Assembly: GCF_022605725.1 (NCBI RefSeq)
Contig: NC_065546.1
Span: 21,572,227 to 21,636,226, forward strand
Source: Anthonomus grandis grandis
Taxonomy: Eukaryota; Arthropoda; Insecta; Coleoptera; Curculionidae
Direction of reading: 5' to 3'
DNA: 64,000 nt
In this document: positions 33,097-44,778 of the stretch, piece by piece
Layout: each line of letters opens with the position of its first letter
Numbering within the stretch: the stretch's first letter is position 1
Made by a program: the position numbers and the translations under genes
The notes under the pieces: model-generated
What the model saw: the letters and a program-made list of their open reading frames with translations, nothing else
Database searches by the model: none
What the model was told of the DNA's origin: nothing

Positions 33097-33569
33097 AAAG
33101 AAACCATCTCACGTGTCTTTGATACTACGTCTAGCTCTTCTGGATTAAATAATAATTTTTTTGTGGAACTTCAGGATCGCTAAAGCCATGTCAACAATGT
33201 TGTCAACAACTTGCCTTAGCAAAATAAGAGCTAAAAATAAAAAAGGACAGTGTAAAAACTTTCTTGAACTCTCTTATTTTTTCCAATGTAGAAGTGAAAA
33301 TGCAGTCCGAATGGGAAAATCTGATACGATTACGAAATACTGATGGCCTACAACGCAATAATAAATGGCCACAGAGATCGTTATTCGCTGCTTGTTATTC
33401 GTTCCAGAACCAAACTAAAAGGTAGAAATATCTACATAGGTACACAGTAAGAGCTGAATTAAGAGAAAGATTGTCGAATGGAGAAAGAGACTTACAGATT
33501 CGATGTTTTCAAGGCCTTTCTAAAATTATTCGAAATAAAATAATAGGCTTAATTTTGCTAAAAAGTTTT
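33097..33569. other. No gene seen
   Basis: Between piggyBac 3 and the next LINE. The 60-aa ORF 33161-33343 has no recognised motif. It may include LINE 5' sequence. Confidence 0.4.
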
Positions 33570-35333
33570 TTAGTATTTTACCAGAACACTTAAGGCTTAA
33601 GAACTAAGTTGGATGTGCTACAAATAAACTCTTCAGCCTATCCATATGACATAATTGTATTAACAGAAACTTGGGTGCATAGTGGCATGAATGCAGAACT
33701 TGGCCCCACTCACTTTAAAATCTACCGCCAAAACCGTTCTAGCATTACCAGTCTCTTCAAGGGAGGAGGAGAGGTTTTAGTTACTATATATAAATCTATA
33801 CCTAGTAAATATCTTAAAGTTTCAGATACTATTGAATTATCTTAGGAGCTATATATATCCCATCCAATTCGCCAGCACAATCTTACATGGCTCTGTCTGA
33901 AACATTGAACTCGCTCGTCGCTTGCCGAATTCAAGTTAAATAGTTGTCTTGTGGAGGCTGAAAAGGGTCTTAGGTTTAATGCTTTTTATAGAGATTTTAA
34001 GTCTGCCAATTTTTAAGAGATTGCAATATTTTTGGATTATTTTGACTGGGGCTTTTTACTTTTGAGTAAGCCTTTTGAAACAGTGCCAAATATTTTTTAT
34101 GAAACTATCTTTATTGCAATTGATATATTTGTACTTCTTAAAAATACTGGCCTAGAAAATTCCCAGTGTGGTTTTCAATTGAACCTCAAAATCGTATAAA
34201 AATACATAAAAAATTTAATAAAGACGATCTCCTACCGACTATCAGGATTTTTCTAGGTTGAGACAGTTATGCAAGGATCTGACACAGGAATGTTACACAC
34301 ATAATATTTACTGCACTGAAGCAGCTATTAGCTCTAACATACAGAAATTTTGGTAATTTATTAATCAGAAAAGAATTTTTTTTTTCAAATACATTAAGAT
34401 ATTTAGACAAGACAAGTTGTGCTGGACAGGAGATGGCTAACATGTTTGCTGATTAGTCTACAGTATAGTCACACCATAGCGTTAATGTCACTCATAAAAT
34501 ATCTGCATCCGATACCCATATCTCTCATTTTCACAGTAAGATATCAGATATATTTACTAAACTCTCATCTTTGAATTAAAAATATACAAGGGTCCTGGAC
34601 AAGATGGTGTGTTAACTTTATTCCTAAAAAATGTAGCCTTAATCTCTCCAAACCCTTATACCACATCTTTAATCTCTTTCTTCAAACTAGAGTATTCCCA
34701 GATTAGAGAATTTCCTAAAACCTTTTTATAAGTTAGGCGATAAAACCACTGCTACCAACTATCGTCCCATTAGTATACTCAGTGCAGTTCTTAAAGTATA
34801 TTTTATTGCATAAACTTGAAATGATTGATATTGATGAACCTTTATTTTCCTTGTTGAAGGCCTACTTATTTGATGGTAGACTGATTGTTAAAATTGATAA
34901 TTTTCTTTCTAAAACTATTCAGAAATATTTTGGATAATTACCATCATGTAGATATACTTAATATACTACATATGGCTCCCATCACTATCCGCCATAAGAG
35001 GAGGGATCTTATTCCTTTTTACAATATACATGGAAAATCCGGAACCTCAGAGCTACTTCAGAAAATCAATATTTATGCTCCACTAAGAACAACTAGAGAT
35101 ACTAACAGCTTTTATTACCTAATCCACCGTAATAACTATAGTCTTAATAATTTCCTTACTAGAATAATGAGACTAGCAAATTAACATCATGAAATTGACC
35201 TTTTCCAAACCTAAAACAAATTTCTGTTATCCCAATATTATTAATTATTATTACTTAATGATTTTCTGTATATTACCTTTAATATGTAGGCTTTGCCTGT
35301 TTTACAAATAAACAAACAAGTAAATAAATAACT
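33570..35333 (+). pseudogene. LINE ORF2 remnant with internal RT deletion
   Basis: Plus strand. The endonuclease start is readable: FYQN, GLRTKLDVLQINSS, DIIVLTETWV (33570-33690), which matches the N-terminus of LINE AP-endonucleases. A linker and early RT follow, with PTIVPLVYSVQFLK (34755-34800). The sequence then jumps to the C-terminal tail at 34885-35184 (LNILHMAPITIRHKRRDL, then IYAPLRTTRDTNSFY). The RT palm with the catalytic Asp box is absent. The tail ends in AATAAA-like repeats at 35310-35333. Confidence 0.72.
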
Positions 35334-36029
35334 GTAGTTAATATGCCAAATAATTGATTTCCTTTCAGCAATTTGCGCGGACTATAACCATGACGGGCAG
35401 TTTAGTACACACGTTTACACGGTAGAATCAACAATGCGATCAATCGGCGTTGCGATGTTGTTGTCCTTTTCTCCAATATATGTTATGTATGTACATTAAT
35501 TTAACTTTGAACATTGACTTTTTTATAGAGTATCTTATCATATTCTATTATAAAAAAAAGTTCATATATTATTAAAGGGGAATAGCAGTATTGTTTTGTA
35601 CCTGTCAAAATAAGTGACAAATTTATATGATATTATAAACTGTTTTTCGCGATTTATACATCCGAGATGTTGCAAGCAAAAAAACTACCCATAGTTTTCC
35701 GGCAATGCTAGTTCTAGCCTTTTAATATTCTAAGCTCATTTTGGGTGTGAAAAAAGATAGTAGTCCTAGCGACGATAGATATATGTTTAATTTATCTTCT
35801 AGTGAACTATATAACAATTAATTATATGCCTTTTTATATTCTATCGTGGGTAGTAATGATTAGATTTATTAGTAGTAACATACAAACAAGTACTTTTATA
35901 AGTCAAATAAAATATGTAATGAAACTTATAAATTAAGGGATTAAATATTAAAAAAAAAAGTTGCTTCGTAGTTTGTACATATACATATAAAAATATAAAA
36001 TAAAAATATTTAAAGTTAAAAATTCAAGT
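35334..36029. other. AT-rich, nothing recognised
   Basis: No ORF or repeat end of note. Confidence 0.45.
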
Positions 36030-36600
36030 TGGCCATCATTAGAGATTAAAAGGGTTTTTCTAGAAGTTACCTGAACAAGGTTTCTAAAAAGAAAAAGTTG
36101 TTGTGGTAATTTTTTTGTCAGATTATCATTTGTTCTTCCCAGGTTAAGCCCTCATCCAAGAATAGACCAAGAAACTTTGCATGCTTTTCACCCTGAGGTA
36201 ATAAAGGGTAGGGAACATTAGTATGGTTGCGAAGAAAAAAAATTACACTTTATGATTTTAAATTATTTAAAGACAGACGGTTCGCCAGAAACCATTCAAG
36301 AAGATTTTGTTCTGATGCATGGTATGGCATGATGCACTGATATTGTGAATTTCTGAAGGATGATAACTTACATAAAAGGTAGTATCATCGCCAAATAGTA
36401 CAGTGTTGAATTCCTAACTTAGACAGAAAGAAAGATCATTTATATAAATGAGAAACAGTATGGGACCCAACACTGACCTTGTGGTACACCAAACTCTAAA
36501 TGTTGTTTTTCAGAGTTATACTTATTGAAATGGACATGCTGTTCCCTGTCTAAAAAATATGACTTAAGTAGCTGAATTGTACTGTCCTGGAAATTATATT
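36030..36600 (-). pseudogene. LINE RT palm-thumb fragment
   Basis: Minus strand, about 190 codons with frameshifts. It begins with a PLLFLIYINDLS-like motif near 36450, then GDDTTFYVSYHPSEI (about 36392-36350) in place of FADDTT, then an FLNGFWRTVCL-like thumb (36290-36260) and a tail near 36100. The first residue of the catalytic box is changed (A to G). The upstream RT part lies in the duplicated block 36605-36950. Confidence 0.68.
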
Positions 36601-36604
36601 AACG

Positions 36605-36950
36605 TATTTTTTTTTAAAAGAATGGTATGTATGTTAATATACAGAAAAGAAAATTACTGATAAAATGGTCGATTGCCAAGGTTGTTGTTTTACTTTTACG
36701 GAATCCAAACTTGTTTATTGAAAAAAGGTTGTAGGTAACAAAGTATTCATTGATTTGATTTTTTTAAAAATTAATGTAATTTTCTTTAAGAGAATGGTAT
36801 GTATGGTAGCATACAGAAAAGAAAATTACTAATAAAATGGTCGATTGCCAAGGTTGTTGTTTTACTTTTACGGAATCCAAACTGGTTTATTAAAAAAAAT
36901 TTATAGGTAACAAAGTATTCATTGATTTGATTTTAAAAAAAATTAAAGCA
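36605..36950 (-). repeat. 172-bp tandem duplication of an RT segment
   Basis: Two near-identical units in direct order, with AATGGTATGT at 36621 and 36793 giving a period of 172 bp. Each unit encodes on the minus strand NKFGFRKSKTTTLAIDHFI-type sequence, the RT motif before the catalytic box. Because 172 is not a multiple of 3, the duplication also shifts frame. Confidence 0.82.
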
Positions 36951-39268
36951 ATGAATACTTTGATGTCTAATTACTAAATGTCTTGGGTCCATTCTGTTGA
37001 GCTTTTGCGTGTCTTGTTCAATATCCATATATATTTGCGAAAATGTTCTTCGCTGGGATTTTGTTAAGCAGTTACCCAGCATTCTCTATACGCAGAATTT
37101 TCAGCTTTAATTTTTTCCATTTCTTGAGTGTGATTTTTTTCGTTTTTGACTTATACTTTTTTTATAGGTTACTCTCTTGTGTTTTTGATTTCAGGTATTT
37201 GGTTAGTTTTGATCTGCATTCTTTTTTATGCAAAATACTGCTTTTTTCAGTTTAAAAATCTTCAGTTTCCGTTTTATTATTTCCTGTTATTATGTCTTGT
37301 AAGTTTCGGCATATTTCTGCCATGTGCGTTAAGCATTTATGAAATTTTTACGATCATAACCAAAATACTTAAATAACCAAAACTTAAACTATGATGAATT
37401 AAGTAAAATAAACTATTTTCAGAGTTTTTATGTCAAATATATTTCCTAACTTATAAATTATCTTTCTTTTTACTCTTCTATTGTATGTTTTATGTTATAA
37501 TATAACTTTTCATTAATTAAAAATTTGAAATTTTTAACACACTGTTACGATTTTTTACTTTTTCATATTTATGTTTTTGTATTTTAAAATTCCATGCTTC
37601 TACAGTAGTCTTTTATACGTGTAGAATAGTTAGTTAATTCAACAAAAGAGTAGTCTTTTTAGCGAAATTTAAATCTATTTCCTTATGAATATTAAACAAT
37701 CGGTTTCAGTTTCCGGTTTTCTTATATTAATCGAATATTTTTTACTATCCATAACAACTTATTCAGACAATAAAATAGTTTAAAAAATTGGTTTAAAAAT
37801 TAATCGAAAACCTACACTTCAAATTAAATCAGAACTGAAATGTGGGATTAAGACACATCCCCTAATAATAGCTAAATAAAAAGATAATTAAATATTAAAA
37901 ATTATACAATAAACATCATGTTTTATTTAAAAATGTTTTCCATCATTATCTTTGAGCCAATTTGTAAATCTTACTTCACTTAGTATTTATTAGCACACAT
38001 ATTGCTAAAAAATGTTCTAAAGAAAACTTATATTTAATATTATCAAACCTAACTTTTTCTGATAATTGTTTACTCAAGAAAACCCTACATTACTCTTTAG
38101 TTTCCAATCTCGGCCTTTATTCTTAATAATCAACCATCTCTGTTCACGAACTTCCACATTTAACTCGAAAAGTATTTAAAAGGCCTCACGTCTTCTGGCC
38201 ATTTAAATGTATCCAGCACTTACCCAGAATATATCGTTCTCCATTACGCTTTGACAGTGATAGATGTTTTTATTTCGCTCAACGAGTAGCCTTTTGCATG
38301 AAATAGTCCTATAAATATGTTCCCCATTTAAATAGGGTGAAAGTGTGTTTTTAGTTCAGATTTAGATAACAAATTGAAAAAACCCTTATTAATTTTTTTA
38401 GAAGCCAATTAGCTATTAAATTACAAATATCTATTAAAATCTTTATTTATTTGTTTAACATAAAAAACAACATAAAAACAGCGAATATTTGTTAAAATTC
38501 TTTAAAAATACATCTTTCCTTAACTTGTCATCATTTCGAGCAAGTTTCTCTCGAAAAATTCTTAAATATTTAAAAAGAGATTTTTCGCAAGAAGTTTAGC
38601 ACCCTTGTCAAACAAAGACCTGTTTGCCTTACGATGCTTTAAATCCTACTTATCTTTTTATACGTGACGTGACACGCTTTCTGAAGTAAATTCTTTTTTG
38701 TTTGTAATCATTACCTGTTATTAGTAATATTTTCGAGTATTGTTAAAATATAAACTTCTATTTAAATAATAAACCTTATGCTATGTAATTATTTAATTTT
38801 CTGTCCATAGGGTCTCATTAATAATTTTTTTATGGGGTAGAGTATTATTTAATAATGTGATGTTTGAGGGCTAAAGAGTCAATACAATTAAAAGAATTTT
38901 TTATGCAATCCGACATTTTTTTTATCCTGAAATAATCCGCTTTTTGCAAAAAGACTTTACAAATCCATCAAACTCCATTTGATTTTGAGTACACCTATCA
39001 AATTTCAATAGGTCGTTTCCCTCTCAGGTTAACAATTCATTAAATGCAAAAAAAACACAGTTTTAACTTATAAATTATTACACAACTAACAAAATATTTT
39101 AAAAATATTAGTAATGCTGTATATGTATAAATATAAACATAAGCTCATACTAGTAATAAAGTCACAGCCAAATAAACTTTCTATAAACAAGCCATACTAA
39201 GTCCAAACTCAAATTTAAAACTAAATTATTTGCCATAAAAAGTAAATATAAAAGATATAGATAATATA
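36951..39268. other. AT-rich, no supportable gene
   Basis: Hydrophobic plus-strand ORFs at 37043-37376 reflect T-rich composition. The rest has no ORF above background and no paired repeat ends. Confidence 0.45.
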
Positions 39269-40510
39269 CAGGGCGTCAAAATGAGAAATAAAAAATCGTT
39301 TTTTTTTTAAGTAAGTCGAGTGCTTCATAAGATATCAAATTAGAATTTGGTGTGAAGGGGTTTTTTGGAACGAAAAATTGAAATCCGTCCACGAATTTGC
39401 TAAACCTTGCATACTTTTTTTGTATCCCTGTATTATAAAGTTCTAGTAAAACATTCTAATAATTACTTAAGATTTTTTTATAAGAAAAGTATTTTTAGTA
39501 AATATCGGTCTGAAAATCCGTTTATCAGATATCTTAATTTTAAAACCTAGATAATACTTTCTAAGCAAATTGGCTGATCTCAAGAACCAGTAGCTTTTTT
39601 TAATTACATATTTGTATTTGGTGTGTTTTCTTACAACTTATAAAACCATAATGGCTCATAGACTAAGAAATTTACCCTTTTCTGAAATGGCGGATATGGT
39701 TTTGATGTGTGGTAAATTTTATATATTATTGTAAACGGTAAATACGTGTCAATTCTCAAATAGGAAAATGTGACTCTAATGCTAGTTTAGACGCTAGACG
39801 CCCAGACATTCCCAAACTGATTTCATCCCAAAAGAAAATGTTTTTTAAATTTGATTAACCGCCTAAGGGAGACTGGAAGTTTCAGCGAAAGACGAAAGGA
39901 TAATTGCGGATGACCTCGTGCGGTTCAACCAGGGTAAGAGGGAGAAATTTTAAGAAATGTCGAAGAATCACCAAACATTAGTACTACGTTTTGGCTGAAC
40001 GGGTGATAAATATTGAGAAAACAGCTTTACCCATTTTATTTTTAAAAAGTACAGGATCTTTTATCCGATGATCCTGAGGCAAGACTTGCTTTTTGTATAT
40101 GGTTATGTGAAAAGAATAATAGAAATGTGGATTTTATAAGGGCGATTCTGTTTACTAACGAAGCCACGTTCACAAGAAACGGAATGACAAATATCCCTAA
40201 CGCACACATATGGACTAAAGAAAATCCTAGGACCATAGTTGAGACATATCTTTACATAAATTTTAAAGTCAATGTGTGGGCAGGTGTTATAGATAACTTT
40301 CTTTAAGGACCTGTCATTTTGCCAGGAAATTTGACTAGTGATTTATTTTTGTTATTTCTGCAAGAAATACTGCCCGATTTGCTTGATGATTTAAGACAAA
40401 ATCTTTGGTTTCAACTCTACGGTGCTCCGGCTCATTTTGGTATAAATGTTAGGAACTATTTACATCAAGTATTTCCTAATCGCTGGATTGGTCAAGATGC
40501 TGTTCCGTGG
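39269..40510 (+). mobile_element. Mariner-like element, left part, cut by a LINE
   Basis: Starts after TA with CAGGGCGTCAAAATGAGAAA (39269 on). It carries a plus-strand transposase remnant and loses homology at about 40510, where LINE endonuclease sequence begins. The missing right part was not found beyond the LINE end near 47950. Confidence 0.72.
39645..40510 (+). pseudogene. DUF4817-type mariner transposase, degraded
   Basis: Plus strand, many stops. An N-terminal trace LRNLPFSEMADMVLM is at 39660-39710. Middle blocks between about 40080 and 40320, in several frames, include sequence corresponding to the first Asp (LFTNEATFTRNG) and to VNVWAGVIDNF (40270-40300). The open end 40319-40520 reads PGNLTSDLF, LLDDLRQNLWFQLYGAPAHF, then PNRWIGQDAVPW. 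Relatives have HDGAPAH where this copy has LYGAPAH, so the second catalytic Asp is gone (GAT to TAC-like change). Confidence 0.78.
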
Positions 40511-42960
40511 CTACTAAAGTCAAATAACGTAGTAAGACAAGATAGGCATGATGGCTATGGCTGGATGTGTTGCAACTTGCATTAAGAGAAATATAATTTT
40601 TAAAACTATTAAAATCTGTTCATCGGATAATATTCAATATATTATAATGGAAATAAGTAACATTTATTTAGCTAATATATATTCTAATTCACATATCAAC
40701 TTACATTCAGACATTTTCAAAACTCTAAATAAAAGCTATAAATAATAATTTAGAAAACACCGTCATCATAAGAGATTTAAATTTTTATCACCTCTTATGG
40801 GATACCTGTACCACCAGTAAAGGTGGAAACATAAAAAATGATTTCATATTCGATATTGAACTGGTGATCATGATGAGTGCAAATCTAGCGTTACAGGTCA
40901 ACTGATACACTATTATGGATTGTGGTAACAGTGATCATTTCCCTACCTGCATCATAGTCAATAATGACAATAACAATTTTATTCAAAATTATATTGTAAA
41001 TGCATTCAATGCTAAAAGTCTTCGTAAAGCCGACTCGGATGCATATCATGATAAGATTGTATTGCATCTATAAGTGATTTAAGCCTTAATTTAAAGTATG
41101 ATGAATTAATCGATATTACCAATTTAGTAGCAGACCAGGTCATTCCAGTGAAACAATGTGGCTCAATCATTAGGAGAGGCAATATCTGGTGGGATATGGA
41201 ATGTTTATCCTGTGTTGAAGTAAGAAAAAACGCATATTTGACATTTAACCAATTTCCAATAATTGAGAACTTTATTAAGGCAAAAAAAATCGTTGCTTAA
41301 ACAAGAAAGAAATTAAAAATCAAAAAAGAGAAAAATTTAAAGCATTCTGTGGAAACCTAAATACGAGAACCTCGGGAAATAAATATGTCTGGGATAAAAT
41401 AAGAAACTTTAATAATAACTTTAAAATAAATAAATTCCATGTAAATGTTGCCGACAATCTCAAAAAATCTATCCTCATAAATATGTCGGATATAAATATT
41501 GACCCTAGTTTTTAATTAATGCCTCCAAATGAAAACGAAACCCCTCCTTTCAAAAAAAATCATCTGCATTAGGCATGAATAATCTTTCATATAAAATGTT
41601 CTCTCACTTACCTTTTAAAGCTAAACAAATCCACCTTAATTTTTACAATAGAATTTTACAGGGAGAACCTCTACCAGATTCATGGAAACAGTTTCACATC
41701 ATTTCTTTCCTCAAACCTAATAAAGACTCTACGCGCCCCGAAAATTAGAGGCCAATTACTCTAGCATCATGTGGGTCCAAAATCATGATCAAGGGTCGCT
41801 TAGATTGGATGTTAGAACATAGAGTAGAATATACTAATGAGCAGTCTGGATTTCGAAAGGGGAAGGGATTTTATGACAACATAGCTTTTCTAACATTTTA
41901 CATCTTTAATGCCTTTCAATCTTCTGAAACGGCTTTAGCTGTTTTTTTAGATACTAAAGCAGCCTATGATAATGTTAACACTTATCCACTATATAATAAA
42001 CTTCGATTATTAAATATCTCCAATTGACTTGTAAATACCATTTTTAATGTACACAAAAATGGATTTTTTTATTGTAGGGGTAATGACCGGTCATCTTTTG
42101 GGACCAATACTATCTGCAACAGGATTACCACAAGGATCCCCTTTAATACCGTCTTGTCCAACATTTATATTAAAGAAGTGTTTCTTTTGAATTTGGGTGA
42201 TATGTTAACGGAATATGCTGACAATTTGGTCATTGGTAAAGGGAAAGAGTGTGTCTATTATGGCTAATAAAATTGTTATAAATAAATACAGTATAAATAT
42301 ATTCCTAAACAAAAATAGCTTATTGCTTTTAATTAATGAATGCAAAGCAATGTGGTTTACTAGAAGAAAGAAAAATATTAACCCTCCACCAATCACTATC
42401 AACAATGTTATTATCCCCTTTAAACACCGAGTGAAATACTTAAGCATGTGGATATAGGACAATTTGAAGTGAAACGTACATATAGAAAACATAACCAACA
42501 AAGCCAAAAAATTACTCAGTGCTATAAAGGCAATATGTAGAGTATGATGGTACAGATCTAACCACTCTTTTATTAACCTTGTTTGCCTTAGTTAGGTCTC
42601 ACTTAGATTTTGGATCCATATTTATTAAACGTTGTAACAAGACTGTACTTAACATGTTAGTTGTTGTATTCTTTGATGGTTTGGGAATTTGTTTGGAATC
42701 CATGAAAACCCCCTCCAGAGTAGCACTAGTAGCTGAAGCATCCGTGGTAGACTTGGAATACAAAAGGAAACTTTTAGCAATTAATTTGATATCAAAGTTT
42801 ATAGTTATTACAAATCACCCCATCACTCAGCTCTAAAATAATACTAGAATGAAGTTAATTCATAGTCCGAAATTCTGGCAACGGGATAAAGTCCTCTATT
42901 TAATTCTGACACTTCAGGAGTTTCGACCGTATATAAAATGAAACAGTAGAGGAATAACAT
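40510..42960 (+). pseudogene. RNase H-class LINE ORF2, part 1 (EN-RT)
   Basis: Plus strand. The endonuclease begins 5'-truncated at NNVVRQDRHDGYG (about 40525), continues with YLANIYSNSHINL (40670-40700) and RDLNFYHLLWDT (40765-40800), and ends near DCGNSDHFPTCIIV (40915-40960). RT follows: WKQFHIISFLKPNKDSTRPE (41680-41745), ITLASCGSKIM, SGFRKGKGFYDNIAFLT (41845-41900) and AVFLDTKAAYDNV. The catalytic box has become YADN (42211-42225; normally YADD). Homology is lost at about 42960 where the CpG-rich DNA starts, and RNase H resumes at about 46990. Confidence 0.82.
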
Positions 42961-43592
42961 TCCGACGCCTCTAAACAGAGTAATAGGGTAGGGTTCGGAG
43001 TTTCCATTCCCAGTTCAAATTATAAATTCTCATCAAGGTGTAATGGTATTTACTGGCGCTTACTAATTTTTTCTATCCCCTCTCGATCTTTTGGGTTATT
43101 TATAAAGTTTGTAGTTGGTTAGCCAACCATTATCTCGGGCGTCACCCTCAGGTTTAATGTGGATGAAGGACCACGGCCTATCGGGTAGCCTTTAGACAGT
43201 GGAGAAAGTAATCCAGGTCTTCTGTGTGAGTAAAACAATAGGCAATATTGCAACAAAATCACATTTATTCATCCCAAAACCTAACATGTCATCTCTTTGC
43301 TAACACTTCTCAATAAGCCTTACATACGGCCAAGTTCAATACGGTACGGTGCGGGAAGAGGAGGGGTGCAATGAAGAGATCAGATACAGCCCAGAGAAAA
43401 TAAAGTATGAAACGGTCGGTATTAATCGGAATGGTAAGCGGTAAGTCACCCACAGGGTATTTAAGTGGTCTAATATAAATGCGGTCGCTCGTAACCTTGG
43501 CCAACTCTGTTTAAAATATCGGTAGACGCGGTCTTAATTATGTAGGTAGAAGATGGCAAGGTTGTCAGGTTGGGAATTATGGGATAATATCC

Positions 43593-43996
43593 AATGCAGG
43601 GTGATACCTCGTAACGGTCCGACACGTAGCCTCCTAGCACTTTTAAAGGAATACACAGTGTTACCCCGTAACGGTCCGGCACGCAACCCCGTGTATCCTG
43701 TGGATATTAGGAATAAGGAGATAATGTCCAATGCAGGGTGCTACCTCGTAACGGTCCGACACGTAGCCCCCTAGCTCTTTTTAAGGAATACACAGTGTAA
43801 CCCGTAACGGTCCGGCACGCAACCCCGTATATTCCGTAGACACACACTAGGAATAATGGGATAATGCCTAATGCAGGGTGCTACCTCGTAATGGTCCGAC
43901 ACGTAGCCCCCTAGCACTTTTAAAGGAATACACAGTGTTACCCCGTAATGGTCCGGCACGCAACCCCGTGTATCCTGTAGACACTAGGAATAGGAA
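43593..43996. repeat. Tandem repeat, 2.9 units of 137-140 bp
   Basis: Units begin AATGCAGGGTG at 43593, 43730 and 43870. Inside each unit the motif GTAACGGTCCGRCACGYARCC occurs twice (for example 43610 and 43668), giving six copies in all. Units differ by a few substitutions and small indels. The periods are not multiples of 3, so this is not a protein repeat. The array is CpG-rich. Confidence 0.9.
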
Positions 43997-44778
43997 TTTG
44001 CCCAACTTCTTACCTATTATACTTACATGCTGACAACAGCGGTGGAGTGAAGGAGCGGGCGGCGGCGGAGCGATGTACGGTACTGTGGGGCTTACCTCGG
44101 TCGAACTGCCACTCAACGGACTGCAGAATGTTGTTGTTTTCCACTGGTTCTCCGGTCTAGCAGTTTCACGCTCTTGCCGGTTTTATGATGAGTTTTATGC
44201 TGTTTATAGGCGCCTATCTTTTGTTTACTGGGTCGCATCAGAGTGCTTTGGATCTTGACGGCGCGGAGCACGGGATTTAACTGTCGGGAGATGGTGCGTG
44301 TGTGGTTATATTTATATATTTGGCGGGACGTTGGTATTGGCTGCGAGCCCAAACGCAAGCCCCGCCCCCCAAGGTGAAATCTGTTGGTGCGACTTTATTA
44401 TTTACTTTTGCTCGTTTTTGACGGTGTGAACCGCGTTTCTACCGCATTGTGTTTATGCGGTAGATTGGGTTGGGTGTCGTTTCTGAGTTTATTTTTGATT
44501 TGGCTCGTTTTGGAGGTTTGGGTTTAGTACGCGTGGAACGTTTGATATATTAGATTTTTGAGAGTTTTGGTGTGCTTTTTGTTAAGAATGGGATGTTATT
44601 TAGAATAAAGGTGTAAAAGAAAAGATATGAAATTAAAATTTTAAAAAGAAAAAACAGATAAAGAGATGAGATTTAGCTGAGGCTTTTAGTTTAAGGTTTA
44701 TAAAAATTGCACTTTCATGGAAGTTGGAATTATTTCAGCTGATGATGTTTAGGCATTTGGAGAGGGCCCCTGGGTTTT
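43997..44778 (-). other. GC-rich non-coding 3' region of the gag-only element
   Basis: Between gag and the tandem repeats, with GC blocks such as GGAGCGGGCGGCGGCGGAGC (44050-44070) and CCCCGCCCCCC (44361-44371). No RT or endonuclease frame was found on either strand. Confidence 0.5.

Noticed and set aside
37043..37376. Two hydrophobic plus-strand ORFs resembling membrane proteins
   Set aside because: They reflect T-rich composition (Phe/Leu/Ser runs), overlap each other, and have no recognisable family pattern.
43593..43996. CRISPR-like direct repeats
   Set aside because: The units are long, contiguous tandem repeats without unique spacers, in a eukaryotic context.
43310..44116. Several small ORFs with repeated peptides (PDRYGVTLCIPLKVLGG type)
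   Set aside because: They are translations of the tandem DNA repeat on the minus strand. Unit lengths 137 and 140 are not multiples of three and the frames break between units.
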